Positions 18,310 to 27,299 are shown, counted from the first letter of the stretch. The stretch is DNA of 64,000 nucleotides from JANOSH01 sp031415695 (GCA_031415695.1 JANOSH010000001.1:1-64000), one strand, 5' to 3'. The notes: generated from the sequence alone by a model not told the origin. Numbers and translations are program-made.

Positions 18310-18741
18310 TCAGTTCTCCACAGCGCGTCGACGCCCCAAAATCACGGCTGCTTTCCACGCCCCCCACATCATCCCGGGTTCAAACAGGGCGTCATCAAGA
18401 TCTCGCCAGGTCGACGGCGCCAGGTTGTACACGTCGTCAGGAAAGTTCTGGAGAGCGAACGAGTCACGATGCACTGGGGCAACACCACCAGCCCGAAGCA
18501 CCCCTGTCGGGTACTTGACGGCCGATCGCAAAATCGCCAGAGGGTTCGTTCGCTGCTCCGCAACATCGATATCCAAGAGTCGACGCAAAACGGGCAACAC
18601 AGTGGCTTCGGCCTCGATGCCGGCGAGTCGCGCCTCGTGTGTCAGGTGGGGCGCATGACGCATCACGCTACGAACAACCCAGGCGGCCAAAACAGCTTCG
18701 ACAGCGCGATAGAGGCTGTCGGACGGGGACGCGTCGTCCAT
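18310..18741 (-). CDS. Conserved hypothetical protein downstream of acyl-CoA synthetase
   Basis: A 143-residue, mostly helical protein without signal peptide. It contains AVEAVLAAWVVRSVMRHAPHL and a C-terminal GMMWGAWKAAVILGRRR. No family is recognised. Its ATG shares a base with the TAA of the acyl-CoA synthetase (TAATG), so the two are translationally coupled and probably act together. Confidence 0.7.
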   Translation of the reverse strand: MDDASPSDSLYRAVEAVLAAWVVRSVMRHAPHLTHEARLAGIEAEATVLPVLRRLLDIDVAEQRTNPLAILRSAVKYPTGVLRAGGVAPVHRDSFALQNFPDDVYNLAPSTWRDLDDALFEPGMMWGAWKAAVILGRRRAVEN

Positions 18742-20291
18742 TAGATGGCCCGGCTTGTTCCTTCCCAGTAACGATCGCGAAGCAGTCGCTTGTAGAGCTT
18801 GCCGGTTGGATGGCGTGGGAGGCTCGCTTCGATATCGATCGACTTAGGAACCTTGTATCCGGCGAGTTGACTACGACAGTGCAACAAGATGCTCGTCACG
18901 ATTTTGTCGGAGGCTACAACGTCGTCGAACAGTTCGACCGCCGCCTTTACCTCTTCGCCCCAATCGTCGTTCGGAATCCCGAACACGGCAGCATCTTTCA
19001 CCAAAGGATGCGATACGAGGACGCCTTCAATCTCGGCTGGGTAGATATTTACCCCACCCGAAATGATCATGTCGATCTTGCGGTCGCTGAGGAACAACCA
19101 GCCCTCGTCGTCGAGATAACCCACGTCTCCAATAGTAAAGACGCCGGGCTCAAGATGCGCCTTGGCCGTCTTGTCATCGTCACCGTGATACCGGAAGTCT
19201 TGTCCCATCGTGCTGCGCACATAAATGGTTCCAGGCACGTTAGGACCGACCCGATTTCCATCGTCGTCGATGATGAGCACTTCTGACGTCGGTAGCACCG
19301 GGCCGACGGTGCCGGGTTTAGCCAACCATTGCTCACTAGTCGCTGCGCTCACAATGCTGGCTTCGGTTGCCCCGTAGTACTCGCTGATGCGAGGGCCCCA
19401 CCACTCGATCATCTGTCGCTTGACGCTGGGAGAACACGGAGCAGCGCCGTGCCAAACAACCTGAAGGTGTTCGGCTTGGAAGCGCGCTCGCGCCGCCGGG
19501 GAAAGCTTCAATAGCCGATTGAATTGCGTGGGCACGAGATGGATGTTGGTGACCTTGTACGCCTTCATAACGGCCAAGGTCTCGAGCGGGTCAAACCGGT
19601 CTCGCATTACTACCTTGGCTCCGCCCAACATTGGTAGAAAACTGAATGCCCACTGAGCCGAGTGGTACAGCGGACCGTTCAAGAACGTGACGCCGTCGGA
19701 TGCAAGGCCCATGCCCTGGCTGATTCCACTAGCGACAAGCGCTAGAACGGAGGCAGGCATTACCGTTTGCAGCATCGAGCTACGCACGCCTTTTGGCCGA
19801 CCCGTCGTGCCCGACGTGTAGAACATCGGGCCACCCACAAGTTGGTTGTCGGGCTCGGCATCGGAGCCCGATGCGACGAACTCGGCCCAAGGTGTCCAAC
19901 CGCTGATCTCGCCTCCGATGGCGATGGCGGCGAGCAGTGGTTTGTCGTGAATGGCAGCGGTCATGGTCTCGGCGAAACGGACGTCGCCAAAGATGATCTT
20001 GCTGCCGCTATCGGCGAGCGCGTAGGCAACCTCGTCGGCAACCCAGTGCCAGTTGACAGGCACAACGAGTATTCCGCTGTGCGACGCGGCGGCGAAGAGC
20101 TCGAAATACTCCCGACGGTTACCGCACATACATGCAACGACATCACCGGCTTGCAGACCCATACCACGTAATGCGTCGATGATTTGGTTAGCTCTGGAGT
20201 TGAGCTGACCCCACGTGGTCGTGCCCCATTCATCTACGAGCGCCCATTCGCCGTACCGGGTTTGAGCCATTGGAACAAGCACTTCAGCCAT
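18741..20291 (-). CDS. Acyl-CoA synthetase (AMP-dependent ligase)
   Basis: A 516-residue member of the ANL superfamily. It activates a carboxylic acid with ATP and joins it to CoA. The P-loop is MFYTSGTTGRPKGV, the aromatic/A5 motif is YYGATE, the adenylate-binding motif is GDVGYLDDEGWLFLSDR, and the C-terminal subdomain has GGVNIYPAEIEGVL and the catalytic Lys in PTGKLYKR. ATG 20291 is the natural start (MAEVLVPMAQTRYG); the frame is open further upstream but would run into the preceding gene. Chain-length preference cannot be read. The start lies inside the last codons of the AbiEi-like fragment, and the stop is coupled to a hypothetical gene. Confidence 0.93.
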   Translation of the reverse strand: MAEVLVPMAQTRYGEWALVDEWGTTTWGQLNSRANQIIDALRGMGLQAGDVVACMCGNRREYFELFAAASHSGILVVPVNWHWVADEVAYALADSGSKIIFGDVRFAETMTAAIHDKPLLAAIAIGGEISGWTPWAEFVASGSDAEPDNQLVGGPMFYTSGTTGRPKGVRSSMLQTVMPASVLALVASGISQGMGLASDGVTFLNGPLYHSAQWAFSFLPMLGGAKVVMRDRFDPLETLAVMKAYKVTNIHLVPTQFNRLLKLSPAARARFQAEHLQVVWHGAAPCSPSVKRQMIEWWGPRISEYYGATEASIVSAATSEQWLAKPGTVGPVLPTSEVLIIDDDGNRVGPNVPGTIYVRSTMGQDFRYHGDDDKTAKAHLEPGVFTIGDVGYLDDEGWLFLSDRKIDMIISGGVNIYPAEIEGVLVSHPLVKDAAVFGIPNDDWGEEVKAAVELFDDVVASDKIVTSILLHCRSQLAGYKVPKSIDIEASLPRHPTGKLYKRLLRDRYWEGTSRAI

Positions 20292-20742
20292 AAGTATCAA
20301 CACTGCCACGCAACATCCCGGCCGTGCTACCCAGCACAAGACGCACGGCCGATCGAAGCACACCAACCCCGCGCCGCCCACGACAACTGTGTGCCTCGAG
20401 CGCTGCCTGCAGGTCCCATGCGGTTACTAGGCCGTCGGTCAGCATCGATTCGAGCGCACACTCAACAACATAGGACGACGTGACCATGCCGAGATCGACC
20501 AGCGTGCGAGCTGGCGATGTGACGGGCACTCCATAGCGCTCGACAATCCAGGACGGAAGGAGGTCCGGCATTCGATGCATCACAACGCCTTGGCGGCGAC
20601 ACTTCAACGGCGTAGCCCAACTGGCCTCGGCAAGCGACCAATCCTGAGCTACCCCGTGCAGCACAGCAGCTGCACGATGCGAAACAGCTGCAGTACGTCG
20701 AGCTTGGGTTAGAACGAGTCCGATGTCGGCAATGTCAGTCAT
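20284..20742 (-). pseudogene. Truncated AbiEi/DUF559-type protein fragment
   Basis: A 152-residue frame. It matches the middle of the actinobacterial AbiEi-like antitoxin family: VSHRAAAVLHGV, VVMHRMPDLL, YGVPVTSPARTLVDLGMV, GLVTAWDLQAALE and GRRGVGVLRSAV. The N-terminal winged helix and the C-terminal DUF559 (endonuclease-like) part that usually complete these ~300-residue proteins are missing; the frame stops soon after the central region. No AbiEii-type toxin gene adjoins it. It looks like a decaying remnant, although the frame is clean and its end overlaps the acyl-CoA synthetase start by 8 bp, so a retained function is possible. Confidence 0.6.
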
Positions 20743-20781
20743 GCCTAGACAATGGGTCTGACAACCATCGAACCGGAAAAA

Positions 20782-21558
20782 TCAGTGATTCAGATTTCCG
20801 GAGCGAAGACCTTCAAGGTCGAGCGTGACATAGCGATATCCAGCCCCGCGTACGGCTTCCACAATCTCGATACGCCGCTCGATCACCGCCGCGAAGTGAC
20901 CGACCGGAACCTCGATGCGCGCTGTGTCGTCGTAATGACGAACACGTAACGCATCGAATCCGAGTTGCTTGACCGCTGCTTCAGCTCGGTCGACTTGTCG
21001 CAACAACGTGACGCTTACCGATGTGCCATACGGCAACCGCGAGGCCAGGCACGCCGCGGCAGGTTTGTCCCAGGTACGCAGACCGAGACGCTCGGACCAC
21101 TCACGCACATCGGCTTTCGTGAAGCCGGTCTCAACCAGCGGAAACCGAGCCCCCTGCTGTTCGGCGGCGACCTGGCCGGGGCGATGGTCACTCAGATCAT
21201 CGCAGTTCACCCCGAGGACCACTGTGGCCCCCCGCTGGGCAGCTACAGGGCCGATAGCATCCATCAGCGCCGATTTACAATGAAAGCACCGATCACGATC
21301 ATTGATTCGATACGCGGCGTTGGCCATTTCGTCGGTAACTGCAGTCGCCCAGTTGAGGTTCCACTCACGTGCAAGCAACGCGCAATCCTCGGCCTCGATG
21401 TCGGCGAGCGAAGCCGACACCGCCGTGACCGAAAGCGATCGGTCGAAGCCAAGCGTGTCGTTGGCCACCCAGGCCAGAAACGCCGAATCGGCACCGCCTG
21501 AGAACGCAACGACCACGCTGCCAAGGTCGCGCAACACCCCTCGAAGTTGATCAAGCAT
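20782..21558 (-). CDS. larE: LarE-type ATP-dependent sacrificial sulfur transferase
   Basis: A 258-residue PP-loop protein of the LarE family. LarE adenylates the nicotinic-acid-derived precursor and gives up cysteine sulfur to build the nickel-pincer cofactor of lactate racemase. The PP-loop is VVAFSGGADSAFLAW, followed by RCFHCKSALMD and the conserved Cys motif KPAAACLASRLPYG. ATG 21558 is used; the frame also has a TTG two codons upstream. It overlaps the AlaX gene by 8 bp. LarB, LarC and the racemase LarA are not in this window, so the physiological product is uncertain; other PP-loop sulfur-transfer roles are possible. Confidence 0.88.
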   Translation of the reverse strand: MLDQLRGVLRDLGSVVVAFSGGADSAFLAWVANDTLGFDRSLSVTAVSASLADIEAEDCALLAREWNLNWATAVTDEMANAAYRINDRDRCFHCKSALMDAIGPVAAQRGATVVLGVNCDDLSDHRPGQVAAEQQGARFPLVETGFTKADVREWSERLGLRTWDKPAAACLASRLPYGTSVSVTLLRQVDRAEAAVKQLGFDALRVRHYDDTARIEVPVGHFAAVIERRIEIVEAVRGAGYRYVTLDLEGLRSGNLNH

Positions 21559-22264
21559 CGACAACCTGAATTCGTATCCGCTTGTTGCCTTTACCCTTGT
21601 TCTCGGTCTTCATTACCTCGACGCGACCAATCTCACGAGTCGACCGCACATGGGTGCCACCATCGGCTTGACGATCGAGGCCCCGAATATCAACCACGCG
21701 GATAGTTTCCACGTCCTCGGGCACAAGGTTTGCTTTGGTCCGAATCAGACTGTGGTCCGTGAACGCGGTACCACGAGGCAGAAACGACACGTCGATTGGC
21801 CGATCGAGAGCAATCTCGGCGTTCACGAGCCCTTCCACGATCGAGGCGAAATCGGCCGGCAGCGGATCGAACTCAAAGTCCATGCGAGCAGCGAGGGGCT
21901 CCATGTTGCCTCCGGTGACTGCCACCTGCCATTCGTTCCAAATGATACCGCACAAAACATGGAGCGCGGTATGCGTGCGCATGAGCCGATGACGCCGGAC
22001 CCATTCCACGGTTCCGGTCAGCGTTTCCCCCAAGGCGGGTCGGGGGCCGCCCTGAACCTTGTGCCAGACGAGGTCGCCCTCACGGGAAACACCAACCACC
22101 GACATTCCCGATAGCCGTCCGACATCGTGGGGTTGCCCACCCCCGGTTGGATAAAATGCGGTGCAATCGAGCGCAATCTCATCATGGCGCACACCAATTA
22201 CGTTCCCCGAAAACCCGGTCAGGTAGGCGTCACGCAGATATAGCAATTCGGTTGGCACGGCCAA
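21551..22264 (-). CDS. alaX: Alanyl-tRNA editing protein AlaX
   Basis: A 237-residue free-standing editing domain related to the C-terminal half of AlaRS. It removes serine or glycine wrongly attached to tRNA-Ala. Visible motifs are the GGGQPHD segment near residue 42, the zinc-binding HTALH, and ADGGTHVRSTREIGRVEV near the C-terminus. At the position that is Cys in many members (CGGTH) this protein has Asp. The start is TTG 22264 or GTG 22258. The 3' end overlaps larE. It is divergent from a substrate-binding lipoprotein gene only 33 bp away. Confidence 0.9.
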   Translation of the reverse strand: MAVPTELLYLRDAYLTGFSGNVIGVRHDEIALDCTAFYPTGGGQPHDVGRLSGMSVVGVSREGDLVWHKVQGGPRPALGETLTGTVEWVRRHRLMRTHTALHVLCGIIWNEWQVAVTGGNMEPLAARMDFEFDPLPADFASIVEGLVNAEIALDRPIDVSFLPRGTAFTDHSLIRTKANLVPEDVETIRVVDIRGLDRQADGGTHVRSTREIGRVEVMKTENKGKGNKRIRIQVVDA

Positions 22265-22297
22265 GAGTCTGCCCGGTTCTCCCCTAGACTCGCCAAA

Positions 22298-23581
22298 GTG
22301 GAAGGCTGGCGAAGCAGGATTTTCGCAATTGGCACGGTGGTTGCCGTCGGTTGCAGCAGCGGATCAACGCTTCCGGTGCCAGCATCAACGAGCGCGCCAT
22401 CCACCAGTGTTGCTCCATTGCAACAAGCAGATCGACGCCTAAAGATCGGCCTTCTTGCGCCCGGTTCGGGGCCAGGGGCGCCGTTGACACCTGCGCTTAC
22501 CCGAGGAGTCCAACAGGCAATCTCGCAGATCAACGCTGCGGGTGGCGTTCTTGGCCGAGACGTCGAACTCGTCGTGCGTGATGAAGGCGTCGACGTTGCC
22601 AGCGCAACAGCGGCACTGACCGAACTCATCGAAGCCGAACGGGTTGACGGCGTGATCGGACCGGTCTCGTCACGCGCTGCGTTCGGGCTCATCCGAACAT
22701 TGTCGAATCGGCGAATTCCACTGTGCAGTCCAACGGCATCGGCATTCAATCTGGATACGGGGCTCGATGCCAGCTACTTCTTTCGCACAGTGCCGTCGAC
22801 CAAACTCGAAGCCTTGGCCCTCGGTCGCAGTATTGCGAGTACCGGCCAACGAACAGCTTCGATCCTGTACCCCGATGACGAATTCGGCCGGCTGTACGCC
22901 GCGTCTCTGGGTGACGGCCTTCGGCGCAACGGCACAGAAGTTGCCGCCGCCGTGCCGTATTCGCCCGCGTCGAACGACTTTAAAGACGTGGCCGCCCGAA
23001 TCGTCGGCAATGACGTTCCTGATGCGGTGGCTGTTGTCGCATTGCCAGAGACAGGAGGCCGGCTCCTCGGCGCTCTGCGCGACATGGGTGCCGGTCCCGG
23101 CCGACTACCAACCTTCGTAAGCGACGCCATGCGGCAGCCTGGCCTCTACGCCTCGATTCCCGACGGCAGGCCAGGTTCGGTCGAGGGAATTGCCGGCGTG
23201 TCAGCTAACCCGAACGCAATCAAAGCGGCGTGGATCGATACCTTCATTGCCTCGACTAGCCAGCCACCTGGTGCATATGCGCCGTATGCCTACGATTGCG
23301 CTTTGCTTTTGGCGCTGTCGGTAATTGCAGCCGACACCGACCGTGGCTCCGCCATACGTGATGCCATGATCGCTACCAGTCGTGGTGGAACCACCTGCAC
23401 CGCATTTGCCATGTGCGCCGACCTCCTCGGTCAGGGGCTCAACATCGACTACGACGGTGCGTCGGGTCCCGTCGACCTCACGTCGACCGGCGACGTCGAC
23501 TCGGGGTACTTCGATCGTTACACGTTCGATGCCAGCGGGCGCGACGTATCGGCTGACGCCCCCATACTCATTCGGCTCTGA
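22298..23581 (+). CDS. Branched-chain amino acid-type ABC substrate-binding lipoprotein
   Basis: A 427-residue periplasmic-binding-protein family (Peripla_BP_6, LivJ-like) lipoprotein. The signal peptide ends at a lipobox-like AVGC (Cys19), followed by a Ser/Thr/Pro-rich spacer. The binding domain starts at LKIGLLAPGSGPG and contains GVQQAISQINAAGGVLGRDV and VDGVIGPVSSRAA, typical of the family. The start is GTG 22298. No permease or ATPase gene adjoins it, so it may serve a transporter encoded elsewhere or act as a sensor. Its stop is 7 bp from the convergent hemQ stop. Confidence 0.9.
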   Translation: MEGWRSRIFAIGTVVAVGCSSGSTLPVPASTSAPSTSVAPLQQADRRLKIGLLAPGSGPGAPLTPALTRGVQQAISQINAAGGVLGRDVELVVRDEGVDVASATAALTELIEAERVDGVIGPVSSRAAFGLIRTLSNRRIPLCSPTASAFNLDTGLDASYFFRTVPSTKLEALALGRSIASTGQRTASILYPDDEFGRLYAASLGDGLRRNGTEVAAAVPYSPASNDFKDVAARIVGNDVPDAVAVVALPETGGRLLGALRDMGAGPGRLPTFVSDAMRQPGLYASIPDGRPGSVEGIAGVSANPNAIKAAWIDTFIASTSQPPGAYAPYAYDCALLLALSVIAADTDRGSAIRDAMIATSRGGTTCTAFAMCADLLGQGLNIDYDGASGPVDLTSTGDVDSGYFDRYTFDASGRDVSADAPILIRL

Positions 23582-23588
23582 AGAGCAG

Positions 23589-24257
23589 CTAGGCCAGTAG
23601 GTCGGCGATGTCGGTAACGAAACCGGCGTAGAACTGGCCAAACTCTCCGTAAAGAGCCGACGCTTCGTCGAAACGCATCACATAGACCACTTCTTTGAGA
23701 TCGTCGGGGTGCTGGCCAAAGAGGGTGACACCCCACTCAAAGTCATCGACTCCGGTGGAACCGGTGACCACTTGGGTGATGCGCCCAGCAAATTTTCGAC
23801 CCGATGTGCCGTGTTCGTGCATGAGCGAGCGGCGGTCGTCATAGGGCAAGGTGAACCAGTTGGCGTGAGCTTCGCGCCGCTTTGACATTGGATAGAAGCA
23901 AAAAGCCGGCTTACCGTCGGGGGGGAGTTGCGGGTGCAGCCTCGGTGACAACATCTCGGCTGGCAAATTCTTGGCGTACTCACTGGTTTCTGTGAGGGAC
24001 AGGTAGCTATCGACCACATCGAGACCAGCGCGTTGCAGACCAGTTTGCAACCGCCGTAGAACCCTCATGTCGGGGCCGAGCGCCATAAAGCACATGTCGG
24101 CTTTGTGGCCAAGGATGGCTGCGGTGACCACTTGATGATCGACTGCTCGGCACTCGCCTACGGCAGTTGCGACTGCCTCCTCGTCGAGCAATGGTGTTGG
24201 GCGACAAAAGAGATGGACTACTACCCAGCCTTCTTTGGGTGAAACCGGCTCCGTCAT
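23589..24257 (-). CDS. hemQ: HemQ, coproheme decarboxylase (chlorite dismutase family)
   Basis: A 222-residue protein of the HemQ/chlorite dismutase-like family, which performs the last step of the coproporphyrin-dependent heme pathway of monoderms: two decarboxylations of coproheme III to heme b. The catalytic Tyr is in FCFYPMSKRRE and the proximal His is the second His of MHEHG, 27 residues later, the spacing known from Listeria HemQ. The motifs DDFEWGVTLFG and RFDEASALYGEFGQFY are also typical. The ATG overlaps the TGA of the FtsH-like gene (ATGA), so it is the last gene of a coupled operon. Other heme genes are not in this window. Confidence 0.94.
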   Translation of the reverse strand: MTEPVSPKEGWVVVHLFCRPTPLLDEEAVATAVGECRAVDHQVVTAAILGHKADMCFMALGPDMRVLRRLQTGLQRAGLDVVDSYLSLTETSEYAKNLPAEMLSPRLHPQLPPDGKPAFCFYPMSKRREAHANWFTLPYDDRRSLMHEHGTSGRKFAGRITQVVTGSTGVDDFEWGVTLFGQHPDDLKEVVYVMRFDEASALYGEFGQFYAGFVTDIADLLA

Positions 24258-26593
24258 GATGTGTATGAGGTTAGAGCGCTGTGAACCGGCGGAGGTGGTG
24301 GTGGTGGGAGCCCAACCGACGGCAGCGCGGGCAGTGATCCCGTCCAATGATTGATCTGCTCGCGGTGAGCGTCGAGCGCTTGAGCGTGGAAATCTTCTAG
24401 TGCCTGACGGTTTGTTTCGCGGTGATACCAGGCTCCGTCGAGCACCACTCCCATGGTGCCAAGATCGATCGCACGGATGTCTTCGCCAGTGATCGTCTTG
24501 CGCGCTACTAGGGCGTGTGCAATGGCCAAGACAAACCATCGATCGTTGGCGAGCAGCACCTCGGCTCGTTCGTAGAGCGCTCGAAGTTGTTGCTCGACGC
24601 GTTCGTCGATGGTGTTTCGCTTCTTGTCGCCTCGCTCCCACGCCGCAATGGTTTCGCCCATGCCCCAGCGAGTCAACATTCCGGTTGTCATTCCGGTGGA
24701 AAACCCGAGGTCGCCACCAACGCCCACCGAGTTATCTGCATCGAAGAACATTCGCTCGCCTGCCAGCGATGCCAACGACGTGACGATGTCATCTTCCATC
24801 TCGAACCGCCACGAAAAATCTCGCTCCTCGAGCGGCACCGGAGCTACGAAGCCACCCACCGGGCCCCGCTTTTCAATCGTGGCAACATCGATGGTCTCGC
24901 GTTTACGCAGGCGATACATCGCCACCGCGTGGCATGCCTCGTGAACGGCTGTTTGCCACTGCTCTAGTCGAGTTGATGCAACCCCGTCAGAAACGCCATA
25001 CACCTTGAACACCCGCGCATCGATGAGATCTGGCCAGGTAATAAAATCTCGACCTTTGGTCATTGCCGCGATCAGCGCCTCGTTGATGATGTCCTTCACA
25101 GCGGCACCCGAAATCTTCGGCGACATCAAGGCCAAGCGTTGCACCTGGTCGGAGCTGATGTCGTTGCGCACCTTGTCGAGGTATCCCTGGAAGGTTCGCA
25201 CCCGCCCGTCTAGCTGGGGATAACCAACGTGGTACTTACGGTCGAGTCGACCGGGCCGCAATAACGCTTCGTCGAGCGCCTCGGGCAGGTTCGTTGCCAT
25301 GATGGTGAGTAGGCGGTACTTCGGTGGCTGGCGCGGTGGCAAGGTGAGGAACGCTCGAAAGCGGCGCCAAATGTTGTTCTTTGGCTTCTTCAAACCCGAC
25401 AACTCGGTGAGCAGCGCTTGAAGGCTGCCGTCCATTCCGCCCATGCCACCCATGACGATGCTCTTGATGCTGGCCTTGACGCGTTCGTCAGCCACCGTGG
25501 TTTCGGGCGCGTTCAGCGATTCGAACATTCGTAGCGAACGCTCACTCATGTAGTGCAGGCCATTGCAGTTGTGATCCGAGCACCAGTCCTTGCCAAGCGC
25601 TCCGGGTTGACCGTTGACTGCTCCACCACGATTTCCAAGCGTGTCAGCCTCGTCAAAGAACACGATGACGCCACCGTATTTCAGGGAAAGCTTGCGAAGT
25701 TTCTTGAACAGCGACTTCACCTTGAGTACGCCGACTCCGACGAACATTGCCTTGAAGGCACCGGGGTCGACAAAGACGAACGGCCTGGACGTCTCCCCCG
25801 CAATCGCCTCGGCGATCAAGGTCTTACCGGTGCCGGGAGGACCCCACAGCAAAATGCCACCAGGGACGTAGCCACCCTTGGACTCGATTTCGTCGGGCTT
25901 GTCGAGGAACACAATGTTCTCTTTGACCTTGTCGAGCACTTTGTCCTGGCCCCAAACATCTGAGAACCGGGTTGTCACCTCGTCAGGCATATACGTGTCG
26001 ACACCGCCTCTGCTCATGAACCAGAAGATTGCGACGAACTGCATCACACCGAACAACATGCTGAACACGATTTGGAAGAACCACGGCATGCCCGAGGCCC
26101 CAAACGGGTTGTACAGGAGGCGTTTGGGTGCCTGGGCAAGGGTGTCAATATACGAAAGACCCCACATTGCTGAGAACACGATGGTGGCAACGAACAGCCA
26201 GAATGCGACCTTCACTGCTCGTTGGGCGCGATACCGAAGCCATGCGTTGCGCTTGTCCCACCAGCGATTCCACGCTCCCCATACCTTTGTCTGCCAGAGC
26301 TGATGGTACGCACCGCTTTTCTCGCTGACGAAGTAGTGAAGTTGGCGCAACACTTCGAACGCTGCCACCCAGAGCACCCAGACTTTCGCCTCGAGTTGGT
26401 CGCGAAACGCTTCGGCCCACGACATCACCGGGATGTCGCTGTGCTTCAGCGCGGCACCAAAGCTCACCACGACCGCCAGCACCACCAAAAGCTTCACACG
26501 GTCGAAGAAGAACAGTCGCCGGCGCGGCTTGGGTGTCGTGTCTTTCTTTGGCTCGTGAATCGTTACCGTCGAATCAACGGGTGCGGGCATCAT
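24254..26593 (-). CDS. FtsH-like membrane AAA metalloprotease, divergent
   Basis: A 779-residue protein. The N-terminus has several hydrophobic segments over ~200 residues (LLVVLAVVVSFGAAL, WLFVATIVFSAMWGLSY, FFQIVFSMLFGVMQFVAIF), more than the two of standard FtsH. The AAA domain has Walker A GPPGTGKT, Walker B VIVFFDEAD and the second region of homology ATNLPEALDEALLRPGRLDR. Between Walker B and the following helix is an insertion of about 70 residues containing CSDHNC. The protease domain has HEACH (HExxH) and a likely third zinc ligand in VGGDLGFST, so it should be active. The C-terminus ends in a proline run. It is coupled by ATGA overlaps to the lipoprotein upstream and hemQ downstream. 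A standard FtsH is also present at 32633. Confidence 0.9.
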   Translation of the reverse strand: MMPAPVDSTVTIHEPKKDTTPKPRRRLFFFDRVKLLVVLAVVVSFGAALKHSDIPVMSWAEAFRDQLEAKVWVLWVAAFEVLRQLHYFVSEKSGAYHQLWQTKVWGAWNRWWDKRNAWLRYRAQRAVKVAFWLFVATIVFSAMWGLSYIDTLAQAPKRLLYNPFGASGMPWFFQIVFSMLFGVMQFVAIFWFMSRGGVDTYMPDEVTTRFSDVWGQDKVLDKVKENIVFLDKPDEIESKGGYVPGGILLWGPPGTGKTLIAEAIAGETSRPFVFVDPGAFKAMFVGVGVLKVKSLFKKLRKLSLKYGGVIVFFDEADTLGNRGGAVNGQPGALGKDWCSDHNCNGLHYMSERSLRMFESLNAPETTVADERVKASIKSIVMGGMGGMDGSLQALLTELSGLKKPKNNIWRRFRAFLTLPPRQPPKYRLLTIMATNLPEALDEALLRPGRLDRKYHVGYPQLDGRVRTFQGYLDKVRNDISSDQVQRLALMSPKISGAAVKDIINEALIAAMTKGRDFITWPDLIDARVFKVYGVSDGVASTRLEQWQTAVHEACHAVAMYRLRKRETIDVATIEKRGPVGGFVAPVPLEERDFSWRFEMEDDIVTSLASLAGERMFFDADNSVGVGGDLGFSTGMTTGMLTRWGMGETIAAWERGDKKRNTIDERVEQQLRALYERAEVLLANDRWFVLAIAHALVARKTITGEDIRAIDLGTMGVVLDGAWYHRETNRQALEDFHAQALDAHREQINHWTGSLPALPSVGLPPPPPPPVHSALTSYTS

Positions 26594-27234
26594 CGGTTCA
26601 CCGTCCAGGAGGCTGCGATCTCATCGATCGTTTTTTGGTTGTCGAGGTAACACTTGGATTCACAAAAGACTCGCATGATGTAGACCCTGCGTTGAATTGG
26701 GTCGAACACGGTGATACCGCTGGTCGTCGAAAAAATCGTCGGCTCAGTCTCTGATGGCTTGTTGACAACAACCCGCGATCCCAGCACGCCTTTCGGATAG
26801 GCCAACCTGTCGAATGACACGACCTCCCACTTCTCTTCGATGCCGGGGTCATTGTAGATGGGATCAAAACCGAACAGGCTGGTCCGGAGGCTGGACTGCG
26901 ACATAGCCGACGATGCGTACTCGCTCAGTGTGTACACAGCAGCTTCAACGACTGGAGCGACGGGTTGTTCTTCGCCAAGATGATTCACCGTTGGTTCCTG
27001 AGACGCATCCACGACAAGATGCCACGCCCGTTCGATGCCATCGGGCAGTGATGCCGGGCGGCCTTCCTTGTCGGTGTCGGTTAGGCGAAAAACCTTCCAG
27101 GTCTTGGGCACCTTGAAGAACAGGCTTTCGGTGCCGTTCGCAATGTACGTGAAATCCGATCCGCCGCACCCAGCAGCAACGATCGCTACGACCACGGCCA
27201 GCATGGTCGACTTCAGCACTCGTTTCGATCTCAT
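26590..27234 (-). CDS. Lipoprotein in the FtsH-like/HemQ operon
   Basis: A 214-residue predicted lipoprotein (signal peptide LAVVVAIVAAGC, Cys23). The mature part is a small beta-rich domain with YIANGTESLFFKVPKTWKVF near the start and a Cys pair in VFCESKCYLD near the end. It resembles PsbP/LpqN-like exported domains in layout, but no family is confidently recognised. ATG 27234 is used because the frame upstream has no signal-peptide character. Its TGA overlaps the ATG of the FtsH-like gene, so the two products may interact at the outer face of the membrane. Confidence 0.8.
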   Translation of the reverse strand: MRSKRVLKSTMLAVVVAIVAAGCGGSDFTYIANGTESLFFKVPKTWKVFRLTDTDKEGRPASLPDGIERAWHLVVDASQEPTVNHLGEEQPVAPVVEAAVYTLSEYASSAMSQSSLRTSLFGFDPIYNDPGIEEKWEVVSFDRLAYPKGVLGSRVVVNKPSETEPTIFSTTSGITVFDPIQRRVYIMRVFCESKCYLDNQKTIDEIAASWTVNR

Positions 27235-27299
27235 GGAAGTTCTTCGATCCTGTCCGACTAATGGATGGGTAATGGGATTAGGCAACAACCGGGACCAGC

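Noticed and set aside
22219..22749. A 176-residue minus-strand frame across the start of the binding-protein gene
   Set aside because: Antisense to a clear lipoprotein; no family pattern.
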